Positions 46,954 to 60,064 of a stretch of 64,000 nt of DNA are shown here, piece by piece. The notes beneath the pieces are model-generated. The model was not told where the DNA came from. It worked only from the letters and a program-made list of their open reading frames with translations, and did not search any database. A program made the translations under genes and the position numbers. The DNA is from Branchiostoma floridae (Eukaryota > Chordata > Leptocardii > Amphioxiformes > Branchiostomatidae): positions 11,344,718-11,408,717 of the forward strand of contig NC_049984.1 in NCBI RefSeq assembly GCF_000003815.2. Direction: 5' to 3'. The stretch's first letter is position 1, and each line of letters begins with the position of its first letter.

Positions 46954-49900
46954 ATGAAGATAGGGTCCTTCAGACGGTTTACATGCATCATCTTCCTCTT
47001 GTGCAGTCACAGCATTCTGCTGTTGTTTATACACAGGTTGGTGTACACTATCATAATGCTCTACCGACTATAGTTTGACAATGCGAAATTGTGGTTTTTT
47101 TACCATTATTTATTGTCTCGATCCAAACAATTTAACATTATAGACAATCTTTATTGACACGACAAAAGTACAGCGACTTTCGTAAGGTCTTACATTATAT
47201 GTAAGCGTAGGCAATTCCGTGGCTTTGTCTTTATTTATGCAGTATAGTCATGACGCATTACATTGTATTTATTTCAGGCATCAATTTAACCATAGTAATA
47301 ACATCACAACAAAGAGAATGTATATGTACAACATACTATAGGAAGGCGTTATTAACATATAGCAATCTACATACACAGTCGCTTCCTTGGGGTTTTGAAG
47401 TAGGTTATGCGGTAGATCGTATAATTGCCGTGTTTAGATTAATGGAAAAGGTGATTTGAAAAGAATGGCACTGTTTACACCATATCTGATCATATCTGGC
47501 ATCAAAAGTATCTGTCAAGTGGAATACAAACCAAATACAATCACGGAATAAATGGCTAGTTTTCTCTTGCTGTAGGAATGTGACGAGTGACAAATGTATC
47601 AGACAATGTAAGAGAAGAGTCGCATTCCGTAACCTCATGCAACACAACGGACAAACATCACCTGTTATGCAACATGGCCAACCAACGGAAACTGACAGGG
47701 GTCAAGGTGATGACTACCACACCACGCCCTTTCTTGGCTTCAACCTGACGGAAATCAAGAAGTTCAGGTGAATCAGCATTTTTAAATGCCATCATCATCT
47801 TACTAATATTAATGTTTTTAGCGTGTTCTCCAAGGAATTCTTTGGGGGCACTGAATCGTAGCGGTTTTGACTGGACCCAATGTCCTAGATCGAATTGACG
47901 ACATGAGACCGTGTTAGAAACCGCTCCCAAAGGTCTGGTCAGAGATTAATCATGCTCATAATCAATAGTACCTAGGCCTGTATCTAAACAAAACAACACT
48001 ATCAATGTGAAACTGTTTGCTATGTTTGTGTGTCTGAATGTTTAGGCCATCTACTGGCCCTGTTATTCCCTGGCTAGTCTAGTCTAGTCACTATTTCTGT
48101 GTTCTTTTTGATAAGAATTCCATGATATTTTCTTCTTTTTATGCACTGTAACGTAAGTGGTACCACCTATTGTCAGATTCATTCAAGACGTCATTTATTG
48201 CAAAATCGCGCGAACAGTGGACGATAATAGGTACCACACGACCATAGGTACCGCTACGTTAGTCTGCTGTGGGATCTGACAAATCGCTGTCTCATTTTGC
48301 AGAGAGGCAGTTGAAAAGAGAACGAAGCTGCGGCAATACCTGTTCGTCACCAAGAACAATACTAAGCTCGGGGAGAAGTTCCGATGTCTAGAGACGGACG
48401 AGTGGGTTCTGGACCCTGGCTACATCAGGATCACCGAGAAGAACTTCTACAACAAACTACCACAGGTACAACCGCTCCAAAACGTGAATGGGGGTGGGGG
48501 TGGTGTGGTAGTGTCCTAAGAATAAACGAAAAAAGAAATTCGATTAAAGTTTGAAAGCAGTTGGTACTCTTCAGATGGGACTTCAAAATCTTATCTTTGC
48601 AAGACACCCTTTAAAACCCCACATAACTGATTAAATCATGAACTGATGAACTTTGTTTATACCAGGAATCCCCTGTGAGAGCCAATATGTCCTTCAGATC
48701 ATGCAGTGTTGTCGGTAACGCCGGCCTGCTACAGAACTCCTCCTGTGGGAGGGAGATAGACTCGTCCACTTTTGTTTTCAGGTTAGTCAGAGCTTCAAAG
48801 TCGTTCCCCCGTTTCTACAGTTTCCATTACCATTACCGTCCATGAAGTGACGGTACGTTATAGACGTACCTGAATGGTGCCCAATGATTTTCGTTCTGTT
48901 TGCCATAGATCACAAGTTCCTTCTTGTTTTATAGATTGAACGCACAGTATACCTGCTTCACTCTTTATTTCAGGAGTAACTTTCCACCAATCGGTGGTCC
49001 TTATAACGATGACGTGGGGAAAAAGACCAATTTTCTTACTGCCAACCCTTCCATCTTTGCTAAGTTGTGAGTACACATTTTTAGTACATTTACAACATTT
49101 TGTCTCGAGGTGAATAGCTATATTTTTGTGTTAAATTAACGATTTCTTAACGTAAATTGGATTGAATTTGACCGTACACAGTATCCTTTTTTTAGCCTAG
49201 AAAATAGCAATGTTTTCTGGGTAAATGCCTGTTAATTATAAATTCTTACCTCTCAAAGCTATAAAAACCTGAAGAAGAACGCCGACAAGAAGTCTCTGGC
49301 CGAAGATCTCAAGCGATACGTTCGGTCGTTGGTTTGGACGCATCCATTCCATTTGAAAAGATATTCAGAGGTGAGTGCGTATCGTCTGTATCTCTGTGGT
49401 GTTTGTGCGTGCGAGCGTCTCCCATTTGTCTGTCTGTGTGTGTGTTAGTGTCTATGTGTAGTTGTGAAATGATTTTAGGCAAAACTATTCATCGTCATTC
49501 ATTTTCTTCACAATTTTAGGTAACCCTGCGGGCATATGACGCGACGAAAAGGTACAAGTCCTTGAATCCGGTCCTTTTCTCCCATCCCAAGTTCCTGCGG
49601 AATCTTACTGCGTTCTGGAATGAGCACGGTCTGAAGGCACTGAGGGCCAGCACAGGTAGGGGAGAAGAATTCTTAGCCGTAGGATCTATTTTCAACACCG
49701 GGAAGGAAGTCAGTGACCTCCGACAGGGGTGCTGTTTTTGTCTGTGCTGGTGTTTATGTGTGTTCGCAACTTTAATACAATGTCCTTTTGATGGATTTCT
49801 TTGAATTTTGGTATGTTGGTAGTCATTGAGGGTCCGAGACAACATGTAGCAGTAGTTTAAGATTTTGGAGAATCAAAGGTAGAAACCCTCATCTTGAAGG

Positions 49901-50773
49901 TAGTGTCGTTTGGCGAACGTTTCCTTTTCGCTGGAAGGGCCCAATCACTTACTCTGAAAGCAGAGGTTTGGCTCTGGGCTGCTTTAGATCAGCTGTTGCG
50001 GAGGTCTTATGCACTCTTCATGTTTCTCCTGTTGTTTGGGGGATGGTAACATCAATAACCGGTGCAATGGCCTAGTGGGCAGAGTGTTCACCTTGCATAC
50101 CGGTAGGTCGTGAGTTCGATCCCCGGCCGAGTCATACCAAAGACTTAAAAAATGGTACATGCTGCTTTCTCTGCTTAGCACCCAGCATTCGGGAAAGAGT
50201 ATGGAAGTTGAACACACACCACTACCAGTGGACTAGCCCCCTGCTGTAGTAATTGCGTTGTGTGGCCCAAGGGCTACTGGAACGGAGATGGGCGCCGCCC
50301 TATGCGCCATCAGGCGCGGGAAGGAACTTTGACTTTGACTTTGAACATCAATAAAGTACATTGACACAACATACCCACATGTAGAGCCCATGTGCGCAGA
50401 GCCAATGACGCTGTATATGTAATTGGGGAAAATGATAAGTGAATAAAAGAAAGAGGTATACACAAACCACTACTTTATCTTTTCAGGTCTGGCTCTCGCG
50501 ACCATTGCAGCTTCTCTGTGCGATCAGGTGACCCTGTACGGTTTCTGGCCTTTCCCTTTGTACCGCGGGAGGGCGCTGTCCTACCACTACTACGAAAGAG
50601 CTGTGATCGGAGACGTGGAGTTCCGGAATAAAACGCTAGAGTACCACCTGTTAACGAACTTTCACCCCTACCACAACTTCACGGAGGAGTTTTTGATATT
50701 ACAGAAAATGCAGGGTAAGGGTATACTCAAGGTGCAGGTCGGGGAGTGCCAGAACACACGGACAGGAAAGTAA
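46954..50773 (+). CDS. ST8Sia-like sialyltransferase, second lineage (ST-7)
   Basis: Eight exons: 46954-47036, 47576-47767, 48303-48465, 48666-48781, 48974-49066, 49259-49370, 49520-49655 and 50487-50773. They sum to 1182 bases, 393 residues, with all splice phases consistent. The type II anchor is CIIFLLCSHSILLLFI after MKIGSFRRFT. The stem has DKCIRQCKRR, matching QCIRQCRHA of ST-6. Motif L is CSVVGNAGLLQNSSCGREID, then FVFR across an intron and SNFPPIGGPYNDDVGKKTN. Before motif S is HPKFLRNLTAFWNEHGL; motif S is STGLALATIAASLCDQVTLY, then GFWPF, YHYYE and VS HNFTEE. Exons 3-8 match ST-6 exons 4-9 in phase and place, while its exon 2 covers what is two exons in ST-6. Ala replaces Gly/Ser in VVGNAG, and Glu replaces Asp in motif III. 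It is probably a working Golgi enzyme. Confidence 0.92.
49951..49982 (+). mobile_element. End fragment related to the MULE-type MITE
   Basis: TACTCTGAAAGCAGAGGTTT resembles the 5' end TACTCTCCAAGCAGAGGTTA of the MITEs at 14787 and 29357. No matching right end was found nearby. It lies in ST-7 intron 7. Confidence 0.4.
50048..50354 (+). mobile_element. tRNA-derived SINE, copy 2, in ST-7 intron 7
   Basis: SINE body 50059-50343, the same family and orientation as the copy at 45438, with A and B boxes and the middle part nearly identical. The tail is GACTTT repeats. The 11-bp target duplication AACATCAATAA is at 50048-50058 and 50344-50354. It keeps a segment (GGGCGCCGCCCTATGCGCC) where copy 1 has the 39-bp duplication. 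Confidence 0.88.
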
Positions 50774-51027
50774 AATTCTCGATCACAGAGATTCACTTCC
50801 TTGGGTTGGATCTGATCATTCAGACTCTGATTCATTGAGACCGAATCGATGGTCCAAAGTGTCCATAAACTTGGCAGTGCAGAGCAACAAATGGCCTCTG
50901 GACAGGAAAACGCCAAGCTAGCTAGCCCTTCCCCTTCAACACGTTTGAGGTACCTCATCGAACACGGGACCCCATTTTACGTCTCTTCCAAAAGACGGAT
51001 GCGTATCCAGTTGGCAACTACTAGTAA

Positions 51028-51080
51028 ATGATTAAAACCATGAGCTCAACTGTGAGACTGCTACCAGTTGAGCTACAGGG
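51028..51080 (-). repeat. tRNA-like SINE head, decayed
   Basis: The minus strand has a perfect A box, TAGCTCAACTGG, followed by GTAGCAGTCTCACAG, then GGTTTTAATCA at the B-box place (8 of 11). It cannot fold as a full tRNA, so it is probably a relic of a tRNA-derived SINE. Confidence 0.45.
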
Positions 51081-51564
51081 ACATCCCTAGACAATGCAAT
51101 AGCATACGCAAAATGCGATAGTCGGATGGGACAATTGGACGACTCTACAAGGAACAAAACGCCGTTTCCATAACAGAGATGTGTATATCTGGAATATGGA
51201 ACGTGTTTTATACTCCTCCACTAAACGATTATAGATGATAGTACTCTGTATTGCCATCAGCATATGCAATATGAAAGTGTGTTTTCGAATATGTTCCCAA
51301 GACGATAGACGATTTTACATTTGTAAGAGATGTCAACGCAAGGGCAATGTAATTGTTTATATTCAACTATCAACTACACGGTTACAGGGTAATTCAGTAC
51401 ACACAACATGTGCCCTGCAACTGAATGTTATGCCAATGAATCAGGTGTTCCGCGATACGGGCGGTTGGCTGTGAAACAAACTGTTTGTTTGTTCCTTTGG
51501 CATACCCACCCGTTAAACCGCCTAATGGCATGAAAAGCTGCATGTCGATACAGATTTATTAGGT

Positions 51565-51865
51565 CCACCCACGTCGGGATGGACCTCTACTCTCATCGAC
51601 TAGCGTGGTGAGTCAGTCTTTATTATAATTCAGGCGTGTGGGTCTTGTGAAACCTCCATTTAACGTCCTATCCAAGAGACATCCCTAGCCCAAGTTAGGT
51701 ACTCATTTACTGTACACCTGAGTCGAGAGAGGAAATTGATGAAAAGCCCCTTTCCAAAGGGCACAATTTCGAGGCTTGTCAGTCAGTGATTCCGACTCGG
51801 TACCTCCAGGTTATGAGTCAACAACCCTAACCACAAGATCAACGTACCATAGTCAGGAATAAACC
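51565..51865 (-). mobile_element. Probable tRNA-derived SINE (second family)
   Basis: The minus strand begins near 51865 with TTGATCTTGTGGTTAGGGTT (A-box-like, as in Glu/Asp tRNA). It then has a B-box-like ACCGAGTCGGAATC, followed by a unique body with TCTCTTGGATAGGACGTTAA. No target duplication was identified. Confidence 0.45.
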
Positions 51866-54800
51866 GGTCCAGAACGAGAAAACGACCTGCAGTCTGTCGG
51901 GTCGATACCTCTAGCTCCCCCGCACATGACGTGACACCGCTGACAGACGACGCCGAGTTGTTGACGACGGCCCATCTGGCGGGAAATTGCTCCAACTCAT
52001 CGCGTCGATCGGGACTGAAGTGGCGAAGGCCCCGGTCGATGCCTGACAAATCTGCGTTCTCAATTTCCTCTCGCCGAACGTCGCTTTCCAGCTAAGCTAG
52101 GTAAAGACGCTCCGTAGGCCCGAGAGGTCGGTTTGACGGGAAAACGGATGGTGCGGGTTTGGCGCTAATGCAGGGGTGCGGCCATATATCATCACCGTGG
52201 GGCGTTTGTCACTGTCCCCATCGATCTGTACAAGTCAAACTTCCCTGTTGTGGACATCGACAGTACCTGCTACTATACCAAACACGATTCTCAGCCAAAT
52301 ACATACGAACTAACCCAAAAGTACAAAACTATTGATATAGGCTGGAAGTTTTAAGTGCAACATGTTGATTAGATGAATGTGAACAGTGGCTTGACAACTG
52401 TCAGTACAACCGCCTAACAAAAGTACGGAGTAACTTCTGTTAAGTAGTGCTGATCCGAGGAGTTGTCTTCTTGTGATCTTTTTAGAAAACCTGAAGCTTT
52501 ATTTTCTGTATAGCTAATGATATCTCTGTATGATGTCCTTGGTATAGCTATATAACGTTAGCAGAGCAGTTGGAGTGTATGTGTTACGTGAAAAAATAAT
52601 ATCTATTATGTGAAAAACAAGATATTTGTATACTTGCATGCAAGTATTCGTATGCTACAAGCAGCATGCTGCGAGGCTTGTTGTGTTGTTGTTTTCTTAC
52701 TGAACATGTTATTGTAAGTAAAATCGTTTGAAAACAACAAGTCTGTTACTCTATTAAAAGTAACGATAAAACGTTCAACTTATAATTTCCTTCTCCATAT
52801 TTGTATCAATGGAGTAAAACAACTTATTGTAAGAAGGTGTTTGTTAGGTTTCACGTTACATTTGTGAGTTCTGAGATGTAGTTTTTCAAAATTGTATTCT
52901 ATGAAATAGATGAATCAAATACAAAATACTACAACAGTATGCTCGCAATCTTGTGTGCTGGGTCTTTAAGGATGAACTTAGATTGGGGACAGGCTGTCCT
53001 TTATATCGTAATTTTCTTGAGACGTTGGCGAATAACGTCGTTTACTCCATTACCCCCGTTAATTATGAAATCATTTAGGGAGAATCCTTCGGGTGGTATC
53101 CGAGCTACATAAAGGGTTTATTTTCATTAGAGTGTTGGCATGCTACTGGGGTATTTTTTTCTCAATTTGCGAACAATTGTTCCAATCAGAACTCATATAT
53201 ATATGCAGCACACAGAAAAGTACAAAGCCATGATATTGTATGAAATAGAGGTGCTCTGTGCAGCTAGGGGCTCAGTCCTGCCCGTATCTCCCCCTGCATC
53301 ACACGGCGGACATTACAACATGTCATCTCCGTTAGCGAGACTCATCTGTTCTCATACGGAACAAATCACATTTCCGGCGCGCGCGGGACCGGCGCGCAGT
53401 TCCCACCAAGTTACGGAGCGATTATCGAATTTGGCGATGGGAACAGAGACATTTTCATTTCATCAGGTCTTTCTGGGGGAGATCCGCGTGGCGCCGCTCG
53501 GCTCAGACTGGGCAATCTGTCTTGGGGAATTTAAACAATGGGTCGTCAGTACATTACCGCGCGCACACTCTATCTTCGACGTCATCTAAATCAGCGCGTC
53601 ACATCACGGAATGCAGCCGTACGTACAGAAGGTACGCACACGTACAGCGTGTAGTAAATACCCTGCATAGTGTAAACTTTTCCTCTTCCGTAGCCTGAAA
53701 CACTCATAGCAACAAACTCACAGTAACTTCTTTTTCATATGCAAATGGCGTACAATATCGTACTGTAGGGGTGTGTGGGTTGTACTTTACGGAAAAACGA
53801 AAATCTAGGTTAGCCTCGGACTTCAAATGAAAAATTCGCTCTTGGAAAGCTTTAGCTTTCCGGTCTGGAAGGGTAGCCTTGATTTATCATACTTAGGTAC
53901 ATTATTCCCAAAGTGCGTACGAAATGCATTAACAATTCAAAGACATGTCACAGTGTTCCAACATCAAATACAGGTAACCAAGCTATGTATCCTGTTTTGG
54001 TATAACGTTGTACGCTAATTGCCGTTAGGTATACGATATCAAAGAAATGTATATCCCCAGTCCCGGAAACTTCTACTAATAAAAGACAAGCATGTATTAC
54101 TTCACGATGTAACATTTTTTCTAGGCACTCCTTTTTTTTAATTAATGAGAGAATTTAAAGGGATTTTGATGAAAAAATAATATTTTTACGACTTTGCGGT
54201 ATAGGAAGTTTATATGAAGGTCATCAGTACACAGGTTTTCCGTACGCCTTCTGGATTTATATACGTAACTGTTAACCGACGAGAGGGCGGGGTATTAGTA
54301 GTCACTGCGTCACAAAACGTTTTGTGTTAGTGTGATACACATTTCCTCTAGCCTTGACCCTGCAACAGCCACAAATCCACTTACAACTGACAGGTTTAAT
54401 CAATACATTCTCTACACTAACTCATCGTTCAAAGATAATCTACCTATTATGAATAGGTGCTCCCTGAGTCATTTCTGTTGATGTTCCGTGCTGTGTTCAG
54501 CTGTACAAGGAGGAAAGTACGCGCAAACAAACAGCACGCACGGTTGAATCGGTGTATGGAGGATTTTCCCGACATTTTTCAGTAGGGAATGTGCTCCCCG
54601 GTCCTTCCGATGATGTGTAAAGCAGCCCGATGATGGGCGCTTGTCGCTACAGTAATTACGACGCCGCCTCCACCACGCGTTATCGGCGATCTTATTAGAT
54701 CAGCCGGACCCCACAGCTCGTGCCCGTTCACGGAGAAATTGGATCATCGCCCACAAATGACATGTACATTGGACTTTCTCATGTACGCTCACAGAAATTA

Positions 54801-56387
54801 TAGAGTTTTTCAATCATGTGGGGAATAGAAGACTCGTCTTCACGTCTATTGGATGAGGGCAGGAGACAGTGATGAATAGCAGCCTTCGGCAATAAGCGCT
54901 AACTTCTTCCCGTCTTGGCACGGAGAGAACTTTCCACCTACCGTGGACCCCTTCACTTGTGGGAAACTATGACTGTGGCCTGACTGTGTACATTGTCTTT
55001 TTTGTCGTCACGAAAAGACTGAGTCAGTTTCTATTGCGTCTTCATCCCCAAAAGTTTATCTATTCTTTATTTTTGAAAATAGGTGCCCAGTAGAGACCAG
55101 TACACACTACATATCTTGGCGTCAAAGTGGGACCTAGCCTCCCGTCCGTTACCATGGCAACAAGTAAGAGTTATGCTATTGTCAATTGGAGTAATCCCAG
55201 ACAACTCAGTTGTTGCCCCCTGTATCACAGTTAAGGCAGTTTTTAAGGTTGGACCTGAGCGACTGTCAGTTAACACCACGTCCCTACTAAATCAGCACGG
55301 CGATGGGAAGGTACAGGGATGTGTTTTGGTTCGCCTGTATTTCATTAGGCATGGTTAATGTAGAATTATGAATCTCCTGGACAGCTTAGTAAACTGTCTG
55401 AGAGAGGTGACGATGTCCGACTTAAGTCCGGTCATTTCATCTCGAAACGTCATGAACGTACATATTTAATTGCTTGAACATTTTTTTAATGGCAATTGTG
55501 CAAGTATATTTCAAACATTTTACGAAATACGGTTTGTTTGATATGTATCCTTATTGGGAAGTGTAGATAGATTTTTGGCAATGTCTTACCTGACAGAATA
55601 TGCAGAGATTGATCGAAAATATCACGCACTGCCAACTAGGGCAAGTTCAATTATTTCTTCAGCCATTCATCATGAAAATGTCCACATATACAGTGTACGT
55701 CTGCCGTTAGTTCTAAATCAATACATATATTGTGGCTATGCCTCGCGTACGTTCATCAAAATAATAAACACAATTGGCTCCTGTAGTTTTAAAACGGCTA
55801 AGGGCTATCCCGCCACTCAAAAAGCACGACCATAGCATATCCAGAACAACCAGGAGTTCTGTTGCAGTACCTTAGAAATCCGCTAGGAGGACTATTATCG
55901 AAATTGGCTTTTGTTTTTCCTCTACCAAATATCATGAGCACCAATCAACAGCTTCTCGAGTAATATTGTCCACAGACACAAACACACGCAAATTTCACCG
56001 AAAATATGGCCTTCTTGGCGAGGGCAGAACTGAGTGTAATTCAGAAAGTGAGAAATGTCGGAACCGAGCGATTATCCACTCTAAGTTTGTCATGTGGCGT
56101 GCACAAGCGTCTGTTCGGAACGGTTACGGTCGTAACCCCTTCCCATCTTTTTTTAATCCTGCGTGGATAAATAACGCCCAATTACGGAAGGGTGTTGACC
56201 TGGTGACAGTCTCGGTGCCATGGCCGACCCCTGCGGGAGCATGGCCGGCTGAGCACGGCCCGCAGGACCATCCGTCATACACGGGGCGCTGCAGATGTCA
56301 TCAATACAGCACGGCTACGGTCCACATGCACACACATGTCCTTCACTCTCAAAAAACAATCTAGCAATTAAACGCCTGTGAAATTCC

Positions 56388-56505
56388 CACCCTCCCTTCC
56401 TACCGACCTCGTTCCCTCACCCCTCCCTACCCATCTGCCTCCCTCACTGTCTCACCCACTCTCATTCAACCGCTCTGTCAATCACCCACTCTCTTTTATG
56501 TCTCA
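56388..56505 (+). repeat. Pyrimidine-rich tract
   Basis: About 115 bases of mostly C and T (CCCTCCCTTCC, CCCTCACCCCTCCC and similar). Low complexity. Confidence 0.8.
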
Positions 56506-56559
56506 GCTTTGAGCTTATTTTAGTGACATTTTGAATCATAAAAATTTCAAAATGCGTTA

Positions 56560-56783
56560 AACGCTAGTTCATCTTTATCCGCAGGGTGCCCTTTATCCGT
56601 AGTATTTAAAAGCGAGGTATTTATGGATATCAAGCCGACGGGCGACGGTTTCATATTGCATTTTTTTAAAATACTGCAGTTTGAAACTGTGACCACCGTC
56701 CGTCGACTTCATATCCCTAAATACCCCGCTTTTAAATAATACGGATAAAGGTTACTACGCGGATAAAGGTGAACTAACGTTAG
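56560..56783. mobile_element. Foldback MITE with CTTTATCCG ends
   Basis: The left arm (56564-56642) and right arm (56695-56777) are inverse copies: AGTTCATCTTTATCCGC versus the complement of GCGGATAAAGGTGAACT. Inner blocks GTATTTAAAAGCGAGGTATTT and GACGG pair the same way with scattered mismatches. A short loop of about 50 bp separates the arms. Confidence 0.75.
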
Positions 56784-58146
56784 CTGGATGAATTTCACAA
56801 AGGGATATGGATGAATGGACTTGATTGCTCAACGGTATACGGTACAATGTGTTTCAGCAAGAGCTACTACAAGGCTATTTTTCCCTGCAATTAGAGTTCA
56901 AAATGTTATATATATGAAAAATTGATTTATTCCAAGTTCGCCAGCTAGCCTAAGGTGTTGGACCTGTTTCCCATAAGGCACAGATGGGTAGTGTTGGCCG
57001 GCCTGCCGCCGCAGGAATCCGCTAGAGTTGAAGGTGACGGGCACAGACAGCGTCGGACTTCCCGTGACAAGTAGACCCCAACAGAACACGTCAGGACAAA
57101 CCTTTACTTACGGAGCATACTCGAGCATTTCACATACAATAGCCACGGATAAGTGTCTCTTGTGTTCTTTTTGTCTGCGTGCGCGTTTTCAGAATTTTGA
57201 GAGTGTTGTACTAGATACGTCCCCCGCCGATGATATTACAAATGCTGGCTTTGGACCAGAGACTGCATCATGCCAATCACTGGACCAGGCAGCTAGGGCC
57301 AGTGATATAGCTAACGCATTGCTTGCCATCCAACTTTAACTTGCCAAGTTTATGCACACGTACTTTAATAGAATGAGTGTTACCAAAACTACATGAGGTT
57401 GAACTTCTCTTTTCTTTCTCAGCCGCTTCCTAATCCTCAATCCCTCCATCCCGCCACTGATGTTTAATTTGTTTCCTTATTTTCTCCTTTCCCTCTCCTT
57501 TTCTTTCTTGTTGTTTTCTCACTTTCACTTATGGCAAGACAATCTCAGTGTTTAAAGGCTGGGGAAAAACAAAAAGAACAAAAAGAAATAAGCGCTCATT
57601 TCACATAGAATGATCGTTGTTGAAGAAATGTCCCGGTTTTTAGTAGACTCCTGAGCGATTAGCTCCAGGAACCAGGACTACACACTGACCAGATTGATTC
57701 ACAATTTCATTTTGCGGGAGTAATTGGGCTAAAATCCGGGTTAAATACAATTTCGGCAAATTTGGAGAGCGATAATTTCCGAGGTCAGGGTAAGTCCTGT
57801 TCTGGACCGTGTCAAATATACTCTGAATGAAGGCCTTGAGTGGGCCAGGTACCCTCATCTCATGGGTTAGACACTTGTGAATCACAGCATCAAAGACACT
57901 TGCTACAAATATGATCGTGATATATTACTATTTTACTAAATTCATTTCATACGAGAAACAAAGTCGACTGGATACAGTACATAGCACAGAAACGCTTATG
58001 ATAGGTCATCAGCTAATTAGATAATATTACTGACTTATCACAGGTCATGGTCCCACACTATGTACACCCCTGCACAGTATGACTGACATGATCATAGAAC
58101 GATGCCAACATCCACTGTCTGCTGACTGACCTCGTCGGAAAATAGA

Positions 58147-58158
58147 GGGGGGGGGGGA
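58147..58158 (+). repeat. Poly-G tract
   Basis: Run of about 12 G in AGAGGGGGGGGGGGAGTT. Confidence 0.85.
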
Positions 58159-59935
58159 GTTGTACCCTGCCCACTGACAACCTCTTATTTCCGCTTATGT
58201 GTGTCGTAAGCCGATCAGAATTAGCCTCCTCCCTGTGAAGAACCGTCGACACAATAATGAAACCCGCCTGCCGTATGAAGTGAGACCAAACCGCCGGACG
58301 TTCGCAGCCAGCCCCTCCGGCGGGTTTGCCAAGTCCGAGTACTGAACACCGCAGCACCCCTGACGCCTGGGCTTTGATGTGGGGTCCCCCCGTGCTGACA
58401 CCCATTACCTGGTGGCGCGTTGAGAAAAGCAATGAAGGGAAATGGGGAATTACCGCGGGGAGTGGTGCGGCCCGGCCGGGGCAGGAGTAAGCTTCTCCCA
58501 GGCGATGAAAACTCAGGGTTTTTGATCCGGGCGATCTGGGGTTTGTCAGTGACGTCTGGTCCAGGCAGGTGAACACTGCCGTCTCATCTAGACCTGTACT
58601 TCTGGGCACAATGAAAGGCAAGCATTAAGGCCTGAGGGAAAATGGTGTGTTACCGGCTACCCCAGACCAGCAAAAGATGGTCACACCTTATAGGACCCTA
58701 CCCTTTATTGCAAGGGATGTAAAATTTTTAGCCTGACATCCGATTGATGTAATTTCAAACAGAAATCCAAATAGCCTTAAACTTTTCTTACAGACTTCCT
58801 GCATTGTAATATACTCAGTTAACGGATACAGGCTTTGAACAGTGACGTAAGAATGTGTTGTTTACATTGTTTATTTTCTTCACATTCATTTATTGAGCAT
58901 TGGACAAGAATCTGCTCTAGGTAACATAAAATAACAACCAACAAGGGAACTAATAAATACAAGGTTAACATGTAACAGATGTTGACATCAAAATAAACTC
59001 GTAAGACTACATCGTAACATAAATATCAAAGCATACCAATGGAGGACATTGTACTTCTTGTAATCTTGGAGATTGTGAATCCCTTTGTGTTATATACATT
59101 GAATCCATCAAAATTCAGCTCTTTCTTCAGTTTATCATCTTAGACAAGAAGGTTATGTAGCGATTGTATGTTTGGATGTATATCTTTATATGTATGTATG
59201 TGGTTTATCCGCATAACTCAAGAAGCTATGTGTGAATTGATTGCCTTGGATCTCTATTGCTATCTTGTTCGCGTTTTCACAGTAAATATTCGTCGTAGAT
59301 AAAATAACGTAATATAGCGCATTAAGTAAACTTCTTAACCATAACCTTAGTTACATTTCGTCCACCCAATCTACTATATGAACAACGATAAAATAAAATG
59401 CAATCGGCACACATAGTATTTGCCCTATGTCGTCGATGTAGGCTGTATTCTCCACAGCCCTTTAAGAGGCACTGTGTGATGAGAACAGACCACGCCCTGT
59501 GCACAGCCTATATGCGCATGCGCCAAAATCTTCAGGCGAACTACTTTTTTCAACTCTCTTCCCCCCGGACCTCCCAACAGTCATCGCGCGTAATTGAACC
59601 TGGAATAATTATTTTGTCTCATGGCGAAGGTGATGACACAAGTATGAGTAGAGTTGTCATTTCCCACGCTGTGCATCAAGAAGGACAATCCTAAGGTCAC
59701 GTAAGGTCAAAAGGTCGCTACAAATATCCCCCCTCCCTCCAGACAAGCTGGCGTCGACCACTGGACATATTACTGACGATTTCTTCATCCATAGATCATA
59801 TTGCAGAGAGCCAAGGAGGCGCTGTGTCAACAAGAATGGGTTGTTGATATTATGACGCGTGTGTTCCACACGAAGGTTCTCTGTCATCGTGCCTTTAACA
59901 ACCTGTCGGTGACGGTTTACAACCTCCCATCGCGC

Positions 59936-60064
59936 TAGCCTGGGTACCAGACTGTTTCCAGGGCCAACACAGGCATTGCAGCATCAGCTCAAAGGGGGTA
60001 GGGGGTTGTAGGAAAATTTTACTCGGCCTGTGCGGGCCCTGGAAAAAGTCAGACATCCAGGCTA
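59936..60064. mobile_element. TIR MITE, TAGCCTGGGTACCAGACTG ends
   Basis: 129 bp. The left end is TAGCCTGGGTACCAGACTGT and then TTCCAGGGCC. The inverse of the right end reads TAGCCTGGATGTCTGACTTT and then TTCCAGGGCC. Same end style as the elements at 6078 and 30091. Confidence 0.75.

Noticed and set aside
58058-58621. 187-codon minus-strand frame
   Set aside because: No recognisable domain, no neighbouring exons, and composition consistent with a GC-rich chance frame.
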